Assembly (NCBI GenBank): GCA_963678705.1
Contig: OY783213.1
Coordinates: 15,008,451-15,072,450 of the forward strand
Origin: Panorpa germanica
Lineage: Eukaryota > Arthropoda > Insecta > Mecoptera > Panorpidae
Direction: 5' to 3'
Length of the DNA: 64,000 bases
The notes beneath the pieces are model-generated. The model worked only from the letters and a program-made list of their open reading frames with translations. It was not told the origin of the DNA and did no database searches. The position numbers and the translations under genes are program-made. Shown one piece after another: positions 1 through 16,067 of this stretch; position 1 is the stretch's first letter, and each line of letters starts with the position of its first letter.

Positions 1-275
1 CAATCTCGTATCAGAAAGCGGTTAGACAGTAGTCAAACAGTGTTCGGGAGAACATATGTGGTAGTACTGGGTAGTACTTCGACTTGCACTTCGGCAAACC
101 TCGCTTGGAAAGTATTATGAAGGGAATCTGATGGGGTACGGAGCGTTCCGGCCGGTGCAGATATGCTGTCCAAAGCTTCATGTAATGTCTAATAGGATTC
201 CAATCACCATTCAGAGTGATACGATTCGCATCTAATTGGATTCCGATTAAAATTGTTTGTAGGGATATCTGTCGC
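1..275. repeat. Dispersed repeat, copy 1
   Basis: This segment matches 26126-26412 along most of its length, with substitutions and small indels; both copies contain the phrases GGGAGAACATATG and ATTGGATTCCGAT. Its left end is cut by the window edge. The second copy lies in an intron of Lifeguard C and carries an open frame that is broken here. No inverted ends were recognised, so the element class is unknown. It is the most GC-rich stretch of the first 1.5 kb. Confidence 0.8.
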
Positions 276-1592
276 TACTGTCCCGCTTCTCTTCTCTTCC
301 ATATTTCATTCAATAAAGAAAATGTGTTAATGCGAGCAGTGCGGATCTGTGAACACTTACTGTAACGATCTTTTCTCTGACACTATGATTTCTACTTCAT
401 CCAACATATTTTCGCTTGGATTACCTAATTGAATATTCACATGTTACAGATTTTGCCGCTACTTATTAAACGGCGTTCCCGGAAGAGGCTTTAGTGAGTT
501 CCACTATCGACACATAGGTGGCAGGCCTGAATCTGTTGCCAATGCTGATCCAAACTGGTACAAACATCTGCGACTGAAAGAAGCTAAATATTCTACATAC
601 AGTCAATAGACATTTTTCTAATTTATTCTATTTATTGTCAAACGGAGTTGGAGGATTGTAATTTAATTATAACTATTATTAAATTTTTGATATAAATAAA
701 AATAAAATAACATATTTTCATTTTATTATTTCTGCGTCTTTGTAGGTCAGTGCTGTGGTAATGTTTTGTAGCTGTTGGTAGTCGAAATAATCAAGTCAAG
801 TCTAAGAATAATAAGTTTTTATTCTATTTAACGCTGCTAAGGCAGACATAATATTAAAATTTTATTGTTTCTCGAAATAGCTGTAAATAATATTTGAAAT
901 TTTGATAGATAAATACATATAGCAGAAATTTATGAGCTGTAAGGTTGGTAACCTATAAACTTGTCAGAGTTCTGTCAAGAATATTTCTTTTGTTGTATAA
1001 AAAAGATAGCAACTAGTGGTTGTGAGGTCACATGCATTTTGAATGTTGTACAATGTTGAATCCCTTTAACAATTAAAGAGACAAAATGACTTTTTTAGTT
1101 GTTAATATCTCGTATTAAAAAATAATTGGACATTTGAGGTTCTAGTAACCCACTTTATCAATATATAGTACAGTTTTATAGAAATTAAGACACAAGCCTA
1201 TTGGAGGGCTTTTTTAACCTAAATGCAGCTCTGATTGAAATTGCGGGGATAAATCAACGACGTACCTACACTATTACAACCAAAGCCCATTGTAAACCTA
1301 TTAAAGAGATAACGATGATTATTATTAAAATACATAAATGAATTAGGCGGTCGCTAAAAGCTGTAGCTGACCCATTAATAATGAAATGGCGGTCATTATA
1401 AATAAATAAGTTAATTGCATTAATAGACAAACTAATTTCATTAATTCATTATGCAGCCATTTTTAGTCAGTTAAGTTCATCACGGGATTGGGACAGGTTG
1501 TCATTTTATTTTTATTTAAATAATAAAATCCACAAGTCCCACGTGTATTTGTTGTTGTAGTTTTAGTTTTGTTTGTGCTTTGCTTCACCAAG
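276..1592. other. 5' flank of the SLC22 gene, non-coding
   Basis: No gene is seen here. The stretch is AT-rich and includes a MITE-1 fragment (742-1203). The last 390 bases should hold the promoter and 5' leader of the transporter that starts at 1593. No clear TATA or initiator element can be assigned by eye. Confidence 0.5.
742..1203 (+). mobile_element. MITE-1 fragment lacking its left end
   Basis: The segment is colinear with the right two-thirds of the full-length elements at 35246-35884 and 63276-63914, from TAGGTCAGTGCTGTGG to ACACAAGCCTATT. The left terminal third is missing, and the terminal repeat is degraded. It lies about 390 bp upstream of the transporter start codon. Confidence 0.85.
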
Positions 1593-4500
1593 ATGGATCT
1601 GGATGATGTTTTACCAGATGTTGGTGCGTTTGGTGTTTATCAGAAGTGTCAGCTTTATTTGGTGCTCCTTCCAGCAGTGCTTCCGTGCGCTTTTCATGCC
1701 TATAGGTAAGTATCTATTGTGAACTATCTTCAAACACTTTAAAAACAACTATGGCGCGCAACTGAAGACAATTGTTTTTAACATATGGATAATAATCAAC
1801 ACCCGAACATTCGTCTAATCTTTTGACTGATTCATTTAAATAAAATAAGGGATTATTACAATTACTCGTTTGCTCTAACATAAATACTTGGCTAATACAT
1901 TCAAACTAAGCTTTATAGGTTATGTGATTATTGTTATTTTCTAACAAGCTGTAAAATAGATAATAAAACTTTATATTTTAGGAAAAAATCTATACGTAAC
2001 ATGTAATTTTAGTTAGGTTAGACCTTGGAGCATATATATATGGGGAGAGAATGCTGAACCTGAAAGTGTGTCCAAAATGTGTGCGAGAGAGAAAGGTATA
2101 TGTTCCTATTTGTTCTCTATGCGCATACGTCGAAAGTGACAGTTATCAAGTCAGAGCTGTCTATATATAATACGTGACAGTTGTTAAATATGACATTATA
2201 TTGATGTAGAATAATATAGATATGTATAAATATAAATAAACTATATATAAATATAACTAAAAACGTGAGTTCTGTTCACTCCAAATATCAGATGTGTTTG
2301 GTCTACAGCGACATCTATGGCGTTCATGAGTATATGTTTACACTGGACGGTCACTGTTATATCGACAGACGAGCTTTGTACCAACTAAAGAAATATAATT
2401 TCTTTACAAATATTTTATTTATTATATCTTAATAGAATATTAGTATTTATTATATCTAGACAGCTGGTACTTTCGACGCTTGCGCATAGAGAACAAATAG
2501 GAACATATACCTTTCTCTCTCGCACACATTTTGGACACACTTTTAATCTATAGGAAACATAGGCTACTCACACTCCATACTATATGCTCTAAGCGTTAGC
2601 CACGTAAACCAAGATTTCTAATAACGTCACTAAATAAAATATTGTTTATAGTCAGTTGTTTATGGCCGCACGACCTGCGCACTGGTGTAAAGTACCGGAA
2701 CTACAAAATTGGACGCTTTCTGAAGGTCTAGAAAAAAATATAAGGTAAAAAGACATATTAGTGCTTCATATATAGACTAATCTATGAATAATTTCTCCGT
2801 GTATTCTCGTTTTCCAGTATTCCATTGGAATCACGTGACAACATATTACAATATTCAGAATGTCTTGTGTATGTCCGGAACTACACCGATCTTTTGGAAT
2901 CATGGAGTACCTATAATTCCACGGAATATGTGATCAGAGCAGCGAATCTTGTTGAGACGCGACCTACGGAGATTTGTACGTCTGGGTGGCACTATGATAG
3001 ATCGCAGTATATCAGAACTGTTGTCACCGAGGTGAGTGGTTCATTCTGATAAGCTTCGATTCGAAAGTAATAACCGATGTAATCCGGACAGAGGCGAATC
3101 CAGTCGAATCTAAACACGTATACGGTGAATGAGTGAGATAGCAATATTATATATATACCATTAGATACATAAATTGAACAGACAAAAATCTTGTTTCTTT
3201 GTCAGACAGTAACTTCTGAATTGTAGAGAGCTGGTAGGGAAGTGTAATAAGGAATGAAAGACACAGCATCTGTATATCTTCGTATGTTAAAAAAAGAAAG
3301 AATTATGGAATGAAATGTTTCTGACAGTCCAGATAGATAATGTGACATATCAAATACTTCATTTAGACTACAAACAACTATACGAACCGTAGCTATTTTT
3401 TAGTACCACTAACTACTACACCACCGAAGACGTTAGTAACATAGTATTTTAATTAAAATATAATGTTAATTATCAACTGTTCTAAAATGAATTAGTACCT
3501 TAAATGACTGTTGCATTGGTTCATAACAGATAGTCAAATGAACAACATCCTCATTAAGAGTTACCTTGTTTAATTGTTAAATTAATTAGATGAAAATATT
3601 AACTTAATTTAATTTCTCATTTTGAAACTTTATTAAAAGATTTTACTTTGACATTTTTATACATTTATTGTGCTGTATTTTTTTTTTAAATAACAACGCC
3701 TTATTTAGAAAAAACGAAATCAAAATTTTGTAATTTTAACACGGGCTCTTATGGAGAATACAAATTTTTTTATGAACTTTTTTGTTTAAATGGGCTTGTG
3801 TACTCATTTTTTAGGAATCGATTTTTCAATTGTTGATTGAAATTGGTTAATAAATGTGTATTGGCGTTTTTATTTTAATAAATATCTAAATGTTGACGGA
3901 GATATAGCAATTAAAAATTTGAATTGTAGTTTCAGTGCTAGATCCCAGTAAACATTTGGTAGTCACTTCGCCATCATATTTAAGATGCGTATGATTTTTT
4001 GCCATGAAAGAGTTAAATTACAGTTCAGTTTCTCACAGTTGTTTATATGAAATGTCTATTTGATCGGCTACACATGGCGAGACCACTTCATCTGTCGAAA
4101 TACAAATGACGATAAAGTTGATGCGAACTATAAGTGAAGTGCAATAGTGATAGAAACGTCACAAAAAAGGGACACTTCACCAAATTGTTTACTGGGAGAT
4201 GTCGGCCATATGAGGGCAAGTTTTCAACTGGGACTAACCGCTTCTACCCTTTTGAATCAGACAGTGAACAACTATCTTAAGGCGCTAATATTTAAATTAA
4301 AATAATTGCATACGCTAAATTACATATTTTCTTACAGTGGGATCTTGTTTGCGAAAAAGATTTTTATGCAACTTTCGCACTGGTTATTTTCGGAGCAGGA
4401 GGTTTAATTGGAAATTATATCTTTGGATATTTGCAGGTATGCGTGCAAATGACTTTTAGTTACCATTTAAAAAATTACGTGAATATCAAAGACATAATGT

Positions 4501-7500
4501 TGCAGGATTCTTTAGGAAGGAAGCCATCTTTCTTCCTGTATTTGCTAATCTGCACCATATTTGGAAGTGCCTCTGCTTTTGCACAAGACTTTGTTACTTG
4601 GACTGTCTGCAGAACTGCAGTTGGCTTTACAGTTCCAGCCATTTTGGCGTCTCCTTATGTTTTAGGTGAGTGTTTTGAGTAATATCTTGAAGATTGGTAA
4701 TTAGATGGATTCAATCTCTTCAATCTCAAATGTCAAATTATTTTTTAATAACAAATTTGTTATTTTTCTGTTTGTTACAGCAATTGAACTAGTTGGTCCA
4801 GATAAGCGGTCTTTGTGCACAGTGTTGTCGAACATCGCCTATTCTCTGGGCCTTGTTCTTCTATCAGCCGTGGTATACTTAATTCGGGACTGGAGGGTGC
4901 TAGCCTTGGCAACGGCTGCACCGTTTGCATTTTTCTTCCTTTATTGGTATGTGACTGAAATCAATCTCTAAGTGCATATGTGCGTGTTCGGGTACGAATG
5001 TTCAACATTCCTGCATAGTAGACACATAGTTCGTGTTCACTATGCATAGATTTATATATATTCGTACTTATGCAGTCGCTCTACAAGCGAAATTAAGTGG
5101 GCGGGGTAAGGTCATCAATACAAAAAAAAGCATATTTTCGGTAATGTTTTTTGACGACACCTTTAATATATAATTATTTCTATAACTACTACATGATAAA
5201 ATGATATTTGAAGAATACTTTGTGAAATTTTCATAAATAAATATCAAGAAATGAGGCATTGGCAGCGAATCTTCGCAGACGTCACAAAAAAAAGTTTCAT
5301 TGCGGTGTCCCTCATAACTCATCACTGGATTATTTGAAATCAAAGAATCAAAATGATTTCATCAGTTGATAGGTTTCTGCAGGTAATCCTATCGAGTTTT
5401 TTTTTATATTGATTTTGAAACTTTATTATTATAAAATACGTTAAAATTAAAAAAAAAGAAACTCGACAGCGTTACCTCGGCATTTATGTTAAGAAAGAAT
5501 GTGCAAAATTTCAAAGGGATCGGTGCAGTAGATTTTCAGCTAGAGAGTGCACCGTCGCTGAAAAAGCTATGTGTAAAAAAACGCGTTTAAAAGTTTCAAA
5601 GAAAGACGAGACAAGTGAAGACTTAAAGCTCTATATCTCCGACAGTTTTACTCCAATCGACTTCAAATTTTCACACAATAAACTTAATATGTTGCATATT
5701 AATATAAATACTTTGAATTGAAACCTTACTCTTTCCTTAAAGCGTAGGAATCTGACAATTGGCAAAGAGCACGAATAGACGAACACGCATGCGTTGACAT
5801 ATTGTAAGCAGATACTATTGATACAAGCTTATGTTGACTATAAGTTTGTCTCAACATTCATTGTCTCCTAAATAATATTATTCTTTTAATTAGAAATTCA
5901 TGCAGAGTTTTCTTTAGGTTCGCCATGCCTGAAAGTCCACGATGGTTACTCGCCAGAGGAAGATATGATGACGCAGAAGCTATCTTAAGGACCATGGCAA
6001 AGTAAATATATATATAGATGTGAAAAGAATAGTTATAGTTCAAATTACGAGAGTTCGGCGGCAACTCATACTTAAAACAAGTTGTGTGGTATAAACTGCC
6101 GATATAACTAAAAAGCACTGACTCACTTATTTTTCTATAATGTATATAGAAACGAATAAGATAAAATTCATTATCGTATTATAGATTTATACTGCTCTTA
6201 TAACCTCTTTTAAATATAAGTCGCCGCCGAACTATCGTGATTTGGACTACACTTTTATTTTTGTATTGTTCGTTATTAATTTAATGCTACGCTGTATTCT
6301 CTTTTAATATTAAATCTATATCCTAATCCTATACTTACATGTCATTCCCAACTTAACCTGAAAAGTATTCTAACATTCTAATACTTCAAAAAATATTTTA
6401 GTATTATTACACTCTTGTCTTTATTTCTGCTTGCTCTTTGTTTGTTCTTGTTTCTCTCATAGCTCTTTCTCCTTCTTTCTTGTCTGTATTTATGCCAACA
6501 AATTCTCTCTCTCTTTCTAGTATCAATCCTAAACTCACATTACCCATCTCGCTCCAACGTTTCTTTTTCTCGCTTTATACAAACCACGGTTTTTGTAAGA
6601 ATATAGAACATGTTAAACCAGATGGATAAATTAAAAAATATCTTATGTAAAATGTAGGGTTAATGGAAAAGTGTTGCCAGCAAATTACATGTCAAAATTG
6701 AAGAGAAAATTAAATGTCGATAAGAATGTTCCAAAGATAACTGCAGACAAAGGAATCCAGTACGGGATAATGGACCTGTTCCGGACTCCCAACATGCGGC
6801 ATAAAACTCTAATCATCACCTTCATCTGGTTCACCAACACCAGTGTCTACGTGGGGCTGTCTTATTACGCTCCAGCTCTAGGAGGAAACGAGTTCTGGAA
6901 CTTCTTTCTTGCAGGAATTGTAGAACTTCCTACCTATCTCTTTCTACTTCCGGCTCTAGAAGGCATCGGCAGACGGTGGACACTTTGTGTCAGTATGGTT
7001 GTTGGCGGAATTGCCTGCTTAGCAACGTTTCTCGTGCAAAATCGTAAGTAGAAAGTTTAATTATTTAATCTTCAAGGAATTGTCAAGCATTGACCTATTT
7101 ACACTAGGAATACATCACATATTATTTAAAGCTATCTAGAGCAACATCTGTTAAGTCATCTGATAAGACATCTGTTTTTCGTTTACCTAAATTTGTTTAT
7201 CATATTTTCTCGTTCATTATTTGTTTTACTACAAGACAATCACTCCCCTACATTCCTTACTGAAATATATATACATAAATATATATTATTTTACCTACTA
7301 CCCCCACATGCGACATCCAATATTTATATATTTTTATTCATAAGTTGACATTATTTAGACATGAGTGTACTAAATGTGTTGTACTTTTAACGTACAGACT
7401 AGTGCAACATAAACATGCTACACTAATAAAACCCTTACTTTTGCTATTTTTTTTAATTCTAGGTAGTATTTTTATGAAACAAAAATGTTTCAAAACGAAG

Positions 7501-8400
7501 TCGGTCTTTATCAAAGAGAATTCTCATAATTATAAAAAAAAATAACATTTATATTAGTAACATTCTAGTATTCTATTTTCTCAAAAGTATTTTTAAAATA
7601 CGTATTTTGTATTTAAATACTAACACGAAATTTATTTTTTATTTTGTATTTGAAATAGGAAAATAACCAGGTATTTGCATTTTGTATTTAAATGCTTTTG
7701 AAAAGCATTTGTGCACATCTTTGGTTTTAAATATGAGTCGCCGGCGAACTCTCGTAATATGAACTATACATATTGATAAAAATCTTTATTAGGACTTCTA
7801 ATCCCTAATTAGTTAAAATAACTTGTAATTATGTTTTAATTTAAAATATGATTTCCCAGAAAGTAATGTAACCCTAGCGTTGTACTGCGTTGGTAAGATG
7901 GGAATTTCCAGCGCCTTCGTCGTCCTACCACTGGCGGCGTCCGAACTCTACCCAACAGTTGTTCGGGGCTTGGGAATGAGCATCAGCAGCGTGGTGGGCA
8001 TGCTGGGTCCCGTATTTATTCCATTAATCAATTACCTTGTAAGCAACAATTAATTTCTAACATTTAATCCAGAAATCTGTATTAATTTGAAGTCTATATA
8101 AAATTTTGACATAAATCTTTCTCTTGCTGTATTTTTAACAAGGGATCCGATATGATGGTGCTTCCCTTGATGATAATGGGTGGTTTATTGGTGCTAGGGG
8201 GTGCCGGTAGTCTGCTGCTTCCTGAAACTCTTGGTCAACCTTTACCACAAACTCTTGCAGATGGCGAAGCAGTGAAACTTATTAAACCTTGGAAAGTTTG
8301 TAGACGACATGTGAAAAGTTATAATGATTCAACAGAGACTAATAAACATAATAGCTGCTTAGAAAATCTTGAATTACAACAAACTAACTTCAATTCCTAG
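1593..8400 (+). CDS. SLC22-family organic cation transporter (MFS), 10 exons
   Basis: The coding exons are 1593-1705, 2652-2744, 2818-3031, 4338-4436, 4506-4665, 4781-4946, 5918-6001, 6658-7043, 7860-8038 and 8143-8400. All junctions are GT/AG and in frame, giving 583 residues, a normal SLC22 length. The product should be a 12-helix plasma-membrane transporter of organic cations, carnitine or related solutes. Helix 1 (about residues 22-38) is followed by a long extracellular loop with several cysteines that ends in TEWDLVCEK, a family signature. The MFS motif YLQDSLGRK (about 171-179) follows helix 2, and PESPRWL (286-292) follows helix 6; both are SLC22 hallmarks. The C-terminal half has [11 protein letters not shown] before a charged tail. 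The start is the first ATG of the frame and gives the expected N-terminus. Substrate cannot be predicted. Introns contain a foldback (2064-2541), MITE fragments and other repeats. The family is secure, the substrate unknown. Confidence 0.93.
2064..2541. repeat. Foldback element with ~75-bp inverted arms
   Basis: The left arm (about 2064-2138) starts AAGTGTGTCCAAAATGTGTG, and the right arm (about 2469-2541) is its near-perfect reverse complement. The roughly 330-bp loop is AT-rich and non-coding. It lies in intron 1 of the transporter gene. The arms are long enough to make a strong RNA hairpin in the pre-mRNA. No coding capacity is seen, so it is best called a MITE-like foldback. Confidence 0.88.
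3789..3943 (+). mobile_element. MITE-1 left end, interrupted by MITE-2
   Basis: The segment starts with a degenerate MITE-1 end (AATGGGCTTGTGTACTCA) and follows the consensus up to AGTGCTAGAT. MITE-2 begins exactly there. After MITE-2 the sequence resumes with GATGTCGGCCATAT, close to the next consensus MITE-1 segment (GGTCGGCCATAT), before similarity fades. It lies in intron 3 of the transporter gene. Confidence 0.85.
3944..4196 (+). mobile_element. MITE-2 copy (CCCAGTAAACA ends)
   Basis: The ends are CCCAGTAAACA and TGTTTACTGGG, an 11-bp terminal inverted repeat. Internal sequence is shared with 39974-40224 and 57619-57863. There is no coding capacity. It is inserted within a MITE-1 fragment in intron 3 of the transporter gene. 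AGAT occurs on both sides and could be a target duplication, but the other copies do not confirm it. Confidence 0.88.
4975..5800. repeat. Interspersed repeat in transporter intron 6
   Basis: The left end contains GTGCGTGTTCG, and the right end contains CGAACACGCATGCG, a short inverted match. The segment around 5740-5780 (AATCTGACAATTGGCAAAGA) closely resembles 42110-42140 upstream of Lifeguard E exon 2. An internal palindromic stretch with CTCGAC/GTCGAG-like arms is present near 5390-5470. No protein is recognised. The boundaries are approximate. Confidence 0.5.
6034..6251. mobile_element. MITE-3 copy (~218 bp)
   Basis: The ends are inverted copies: TATAGTTCAAATTACGAGAG at the left and a degenerate complement ending near TTTGGACTACA at the right. 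The element matches 53354-53561 almost throughout, and a solo end lies at 7724-7768. It starts about 30 bp after the donor site of transporter exon 7. Non-coding. Confidence 0.87.
7560..7768. repeat. Repeat fragments: TTGTGCACATCT motif and MITE-3 end
   Basis: Two pieces are joined. Positions 7684-7722 resemble 25563-25602 (GTATTTAAAT..TTGTGCACATCT), where the same piece lies inside MITE-6. Positions 7724-7768 match the right end of MITE-3 (GTCGC.GGCGAACTCTCG). Both are in transporter intron 8. Confidence 0.6.
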
Positions 8401-9608
8401 TTAAATTTGATTAGCATCTGTCAGTATTAGTTTGTTATTTAATAATATTTAGTTTTCTTAAATGTTGCGGACTTATTAGGCAGTGGTGTACATGACATAA
8501 TATAAGTCATTTATTTAATTATATTGTTATATTCAAGAATGAGATAAAGAAAACAAAAATGGTAGAAAAGAAAAATCTGACTGTGTTTTTAAATTTTAAA
8601 ATAGCCAAGGCTCAAACCATTTTCCTAACAGGAAGAATCAGTCAAAGACAACATTTGTTCCGCGCGTCAAATTCTTACTAAAATGTTTGTAATTATTACT
8701 ACTAAAACCATGGTCTTTGTATTCTATTGTTCTGCAACTGGATAACCTTGGTTTGCCGCTGAATGAACATCCAATTAAGTAAAGTGTGACTGGAAAGAAT
8801 AAAATTAAATTAAAAGCAAAAGAAAGTAATAGAAAGAAATTCAATAATTTTCAGAACATTTATCAAACTTTACAAATTTTTCAATCACCACAAAGCTTGA
8901 GATTAGCTATGAAATCCGAGTAACAATGAAATTTTTTATTAATAAACAGTTCAGTAGATGAAAAAAATTTGAGTTTATTGATCTCCAACTTTACTATCAA
9001 ATTGTTTACAAACCCTGGTATGAACCATATGTTCAGTCGTGATATTTGTACTACAGATCCTCAACCTGTATTATATTTTCTTATTCGGATAACAGACGCT
9101 ATATAATGGGCTTGTGTCCTATGTCTTAATTTCTATAAATGTGTACTATATATTGATAAAGTGGGTTACTAGAACCTCAAATGTCCAATTCTTTTTTAAT
9201 AACTCCTTATATAATAGGAGATATTACCTATTACAAAGTTATGTTGTCTCTTTAATTATTAAACGGATTGAACGTTGTAGAACATTCCAAGACATGTGAT
9301 CTCACGTCCGCTATGTTGTGGTCCGCTTTTTTATACAACAGAGCGTAATAGAGATAGCTATTCATGACAGAACTCTGACAAGTTTACAGGATACTAACCT
9401 TACAGCTCATAAATCTCTGCTATATGTATTTATATATCATAATATCAAATATTATTAACAGCTGTTTCGAGGAACAATAAAGTTTCAATATTAAGTGTGA
9501 TAAGTTTGAGAACCACTAATTTCTATGCTGCCGAAAGAGTTATTGGCATAGGTTAGTTAGCTTTAGTTTGCGTTAGTGTAAACACATGCGCCTTTACAGC
9601 TATTAAAA
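8401..9608. other. Intergenic region between SLC22 and UCKL1
   Basis: This holds the 3' end of the transporter transcript and the promoter of the kinase gene. An inverted MITE-1 fragment (9105-9501) ends about 110 bp before the kinase start codon. Short open frames here have no recognisable homology. No other gene is seen. Confidence 0.6.
9105..9501 (-). mobile_element. MITE-1 fragment, inverted, next to the UCKL1 start
   Basis: AATGGGCTTGTGTCCTATGT marks the right end of MITE-1 read in reverse. The segment follows the reverse complement of the consensus up to the TGTTCCTCGAAA region and then stops. It is one of only a few reverse-oriented copies in the window. Confidence 0.88.
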
Positions 9609-14065
<4,457 letters not shown>

Positions 14066-15590
14066 ATTTTTTATTTCACGGTAAGGTGATAAATATAAGA
14101 AAATAATCGCAAACCATAATGCCTTATATGTTTGAACATATTCAGCATTATGTTTGTTATAATATAAAAGATTTTAAAATAATTTTTAAAGTTTAGTGAT
14201 AATTATTTAAGGAGTGTTACTTTATGTAAGTGGTAAATCATTTTCGTTACTTAATTTTACGTTCATGAAGCATAAATTAATTTATAGTTCCAATTTCATT
14301 TAGTTTAGGGATAGTGTAATGTTTTTTTATTTAATAGCAATCTCCCGTTTTTCCATTTATATATTATTAAGGTCGTTTTTATATTTTGCCACAATTAATT
14401 TTATTTTAGTGATAAAACAGTATTGTTGTAATTTGGTTGCATAAAATTTTTTTAAATTACTTTTTTATTCTTGCTCTTCACTGATATTTTTAAAAAAAAT
14501 CTAACTCTTACGTACTTAACAAAATGGCAATAACCTTTAATTTTCATGTGCATTAATATTTTTAACAGCCATTTTAATGCAATTAATATTAAATTTAATT
14601 TGCAAGATATGTGTTTCATCTTTTTAATATTTGCCGCATACAAGTAATTATTTATCCTTTTCTATTTATAAATTGTGTTGACGTATTTTAACATTTGATG
14701 AAAATGATTCATTTAGGAAATGGATTGGATATTGTATGTAATAATGCGTTTAAACTACAGCCCGACGGAGTAAGTGCCACTAGTCGAATACATATAACAC
14801 GGGGTCAAACAAAAAAAGGAAGAAGGCAATTATTTTATTTATATAATGTCCGTATTTATTGGAATCGAATAATATATATTAATGTACGGGCAAAAAATAC
14901 TTACTCATTTTCTATAATAATTATTTTAAAGCAATTTAAAAGTAATAGCTTGTATATTTCTGAGTTAATTTATGATTTAGTTCAATTGAAATAACTATTG
15001 TTATATACATTAATATTGAGCACATTCTAGTCCTAATTAGTAGCAATAGAAATCTGAGCAAGAGACATTGCAAAATTAGAAACGACTTTACTACATATAT
15101 TTTATTATGTATGCCGCGAAATAAATTAGATATTATTTTTAAAATTTTTAAATAGTAGTCAATTTTAATAGAATTGTGCTAGTCTAATTTATTACTTATT
15201 AAATTTTTTTGTATTATGAGTGATATATAAATAATGTTTGCAATAATTGCTAAAAAAATAATATTAAATTATTAGACGTCCGTCATTTTATTTTAGAGTA
15301 CAATTTTTTTTATTTTAAAGATATTACTAGCTACAAATTGTCATTGAATTTAAAATGAATATAAAATGAATTAAGTTTCAGATATTTAATAATAGCACAA
15401 CGGTTCCAAAAAAGCCATTATTTTCAAGGATTAGCCAGCTAAATTGATTTTTATAAAGATAAATATATTTTGTTACCGACGTGTACATATATATAACTAT
15501 AATTAATTTTTATCCACTTTATCTTAAATAATAGGAAAAGATTTCGTGTAATATTGCGTAACTACTATAAATTGGTGTGTCCTTGTACCC
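14066..15590. other. 3' flank of UCKL1, non-coding
   Basis: Very AT-rich. It must hold the 3' UTR and polyadenylation site of UCKL1. The open frame at 14695-14994 shows no family resemblance and is taken as chance. No other gene is visible. Confidence 0.6.
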
Positions 15591-16067
15591 AATGGGCCTG
15601 TGTCCTCATTTTTTGGTGGTCGATTTTTCAATTGTTGATTGAAATTGATGTTAATAAATGTATTGGCGTGTCTATTTTATTAAATATCTAAATATTGACG
15701 GAGATATAGCAATTAAAAGTTTTAATTGTAGTTTTAGCGGTAGAAATGGTCGGCTTATTTGTTGAGTAGGTCAGTGCTGTGGTAATGTTTTGTAGCTGTT
15801 GGTAGTCAAATAATGAAGTCAAATCAAAGAATAATAAGTTTTTATTTTATTTAAACCTGCTAATGCAGGCATAATATTGGAATTTTATTGTTCCTTGAAA
15901 TAGCTGTAAATAATATTTGATATTTTGATATATAAATACATATAGCAGAGATTTATGAGCTGTAAGGTTGGCAGCGGTTGTGATGTCACATGCATTTGGA
16001 ATGTGTACAACGTTGAATCCCTTTAATAATTAAAACAAAATTAGGAGACATAGGACACAAGCCCATT
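15591..16067 (+). mobile_element. MITE-1 copy with internal deletion (477 bp)
   Basis: Both terminal repeats are present (AATGGGCCTGTGTCCTCA at the left, TAGGACACAAGCCCATT at the right). Compared with 639-bp copies, it lacks the segment around TGACGTGAAATGCATTTTAA and most of the right-hand third before the terminal AGACATAGGACACAAG. Confidence 0.92.

Noticed and set aside
14695-14994. 99-codon + strand frame after UCKL1
   Set aside because: AT-rich codons, no motif and no splice context; probably part of the 3' UTR or spacer.
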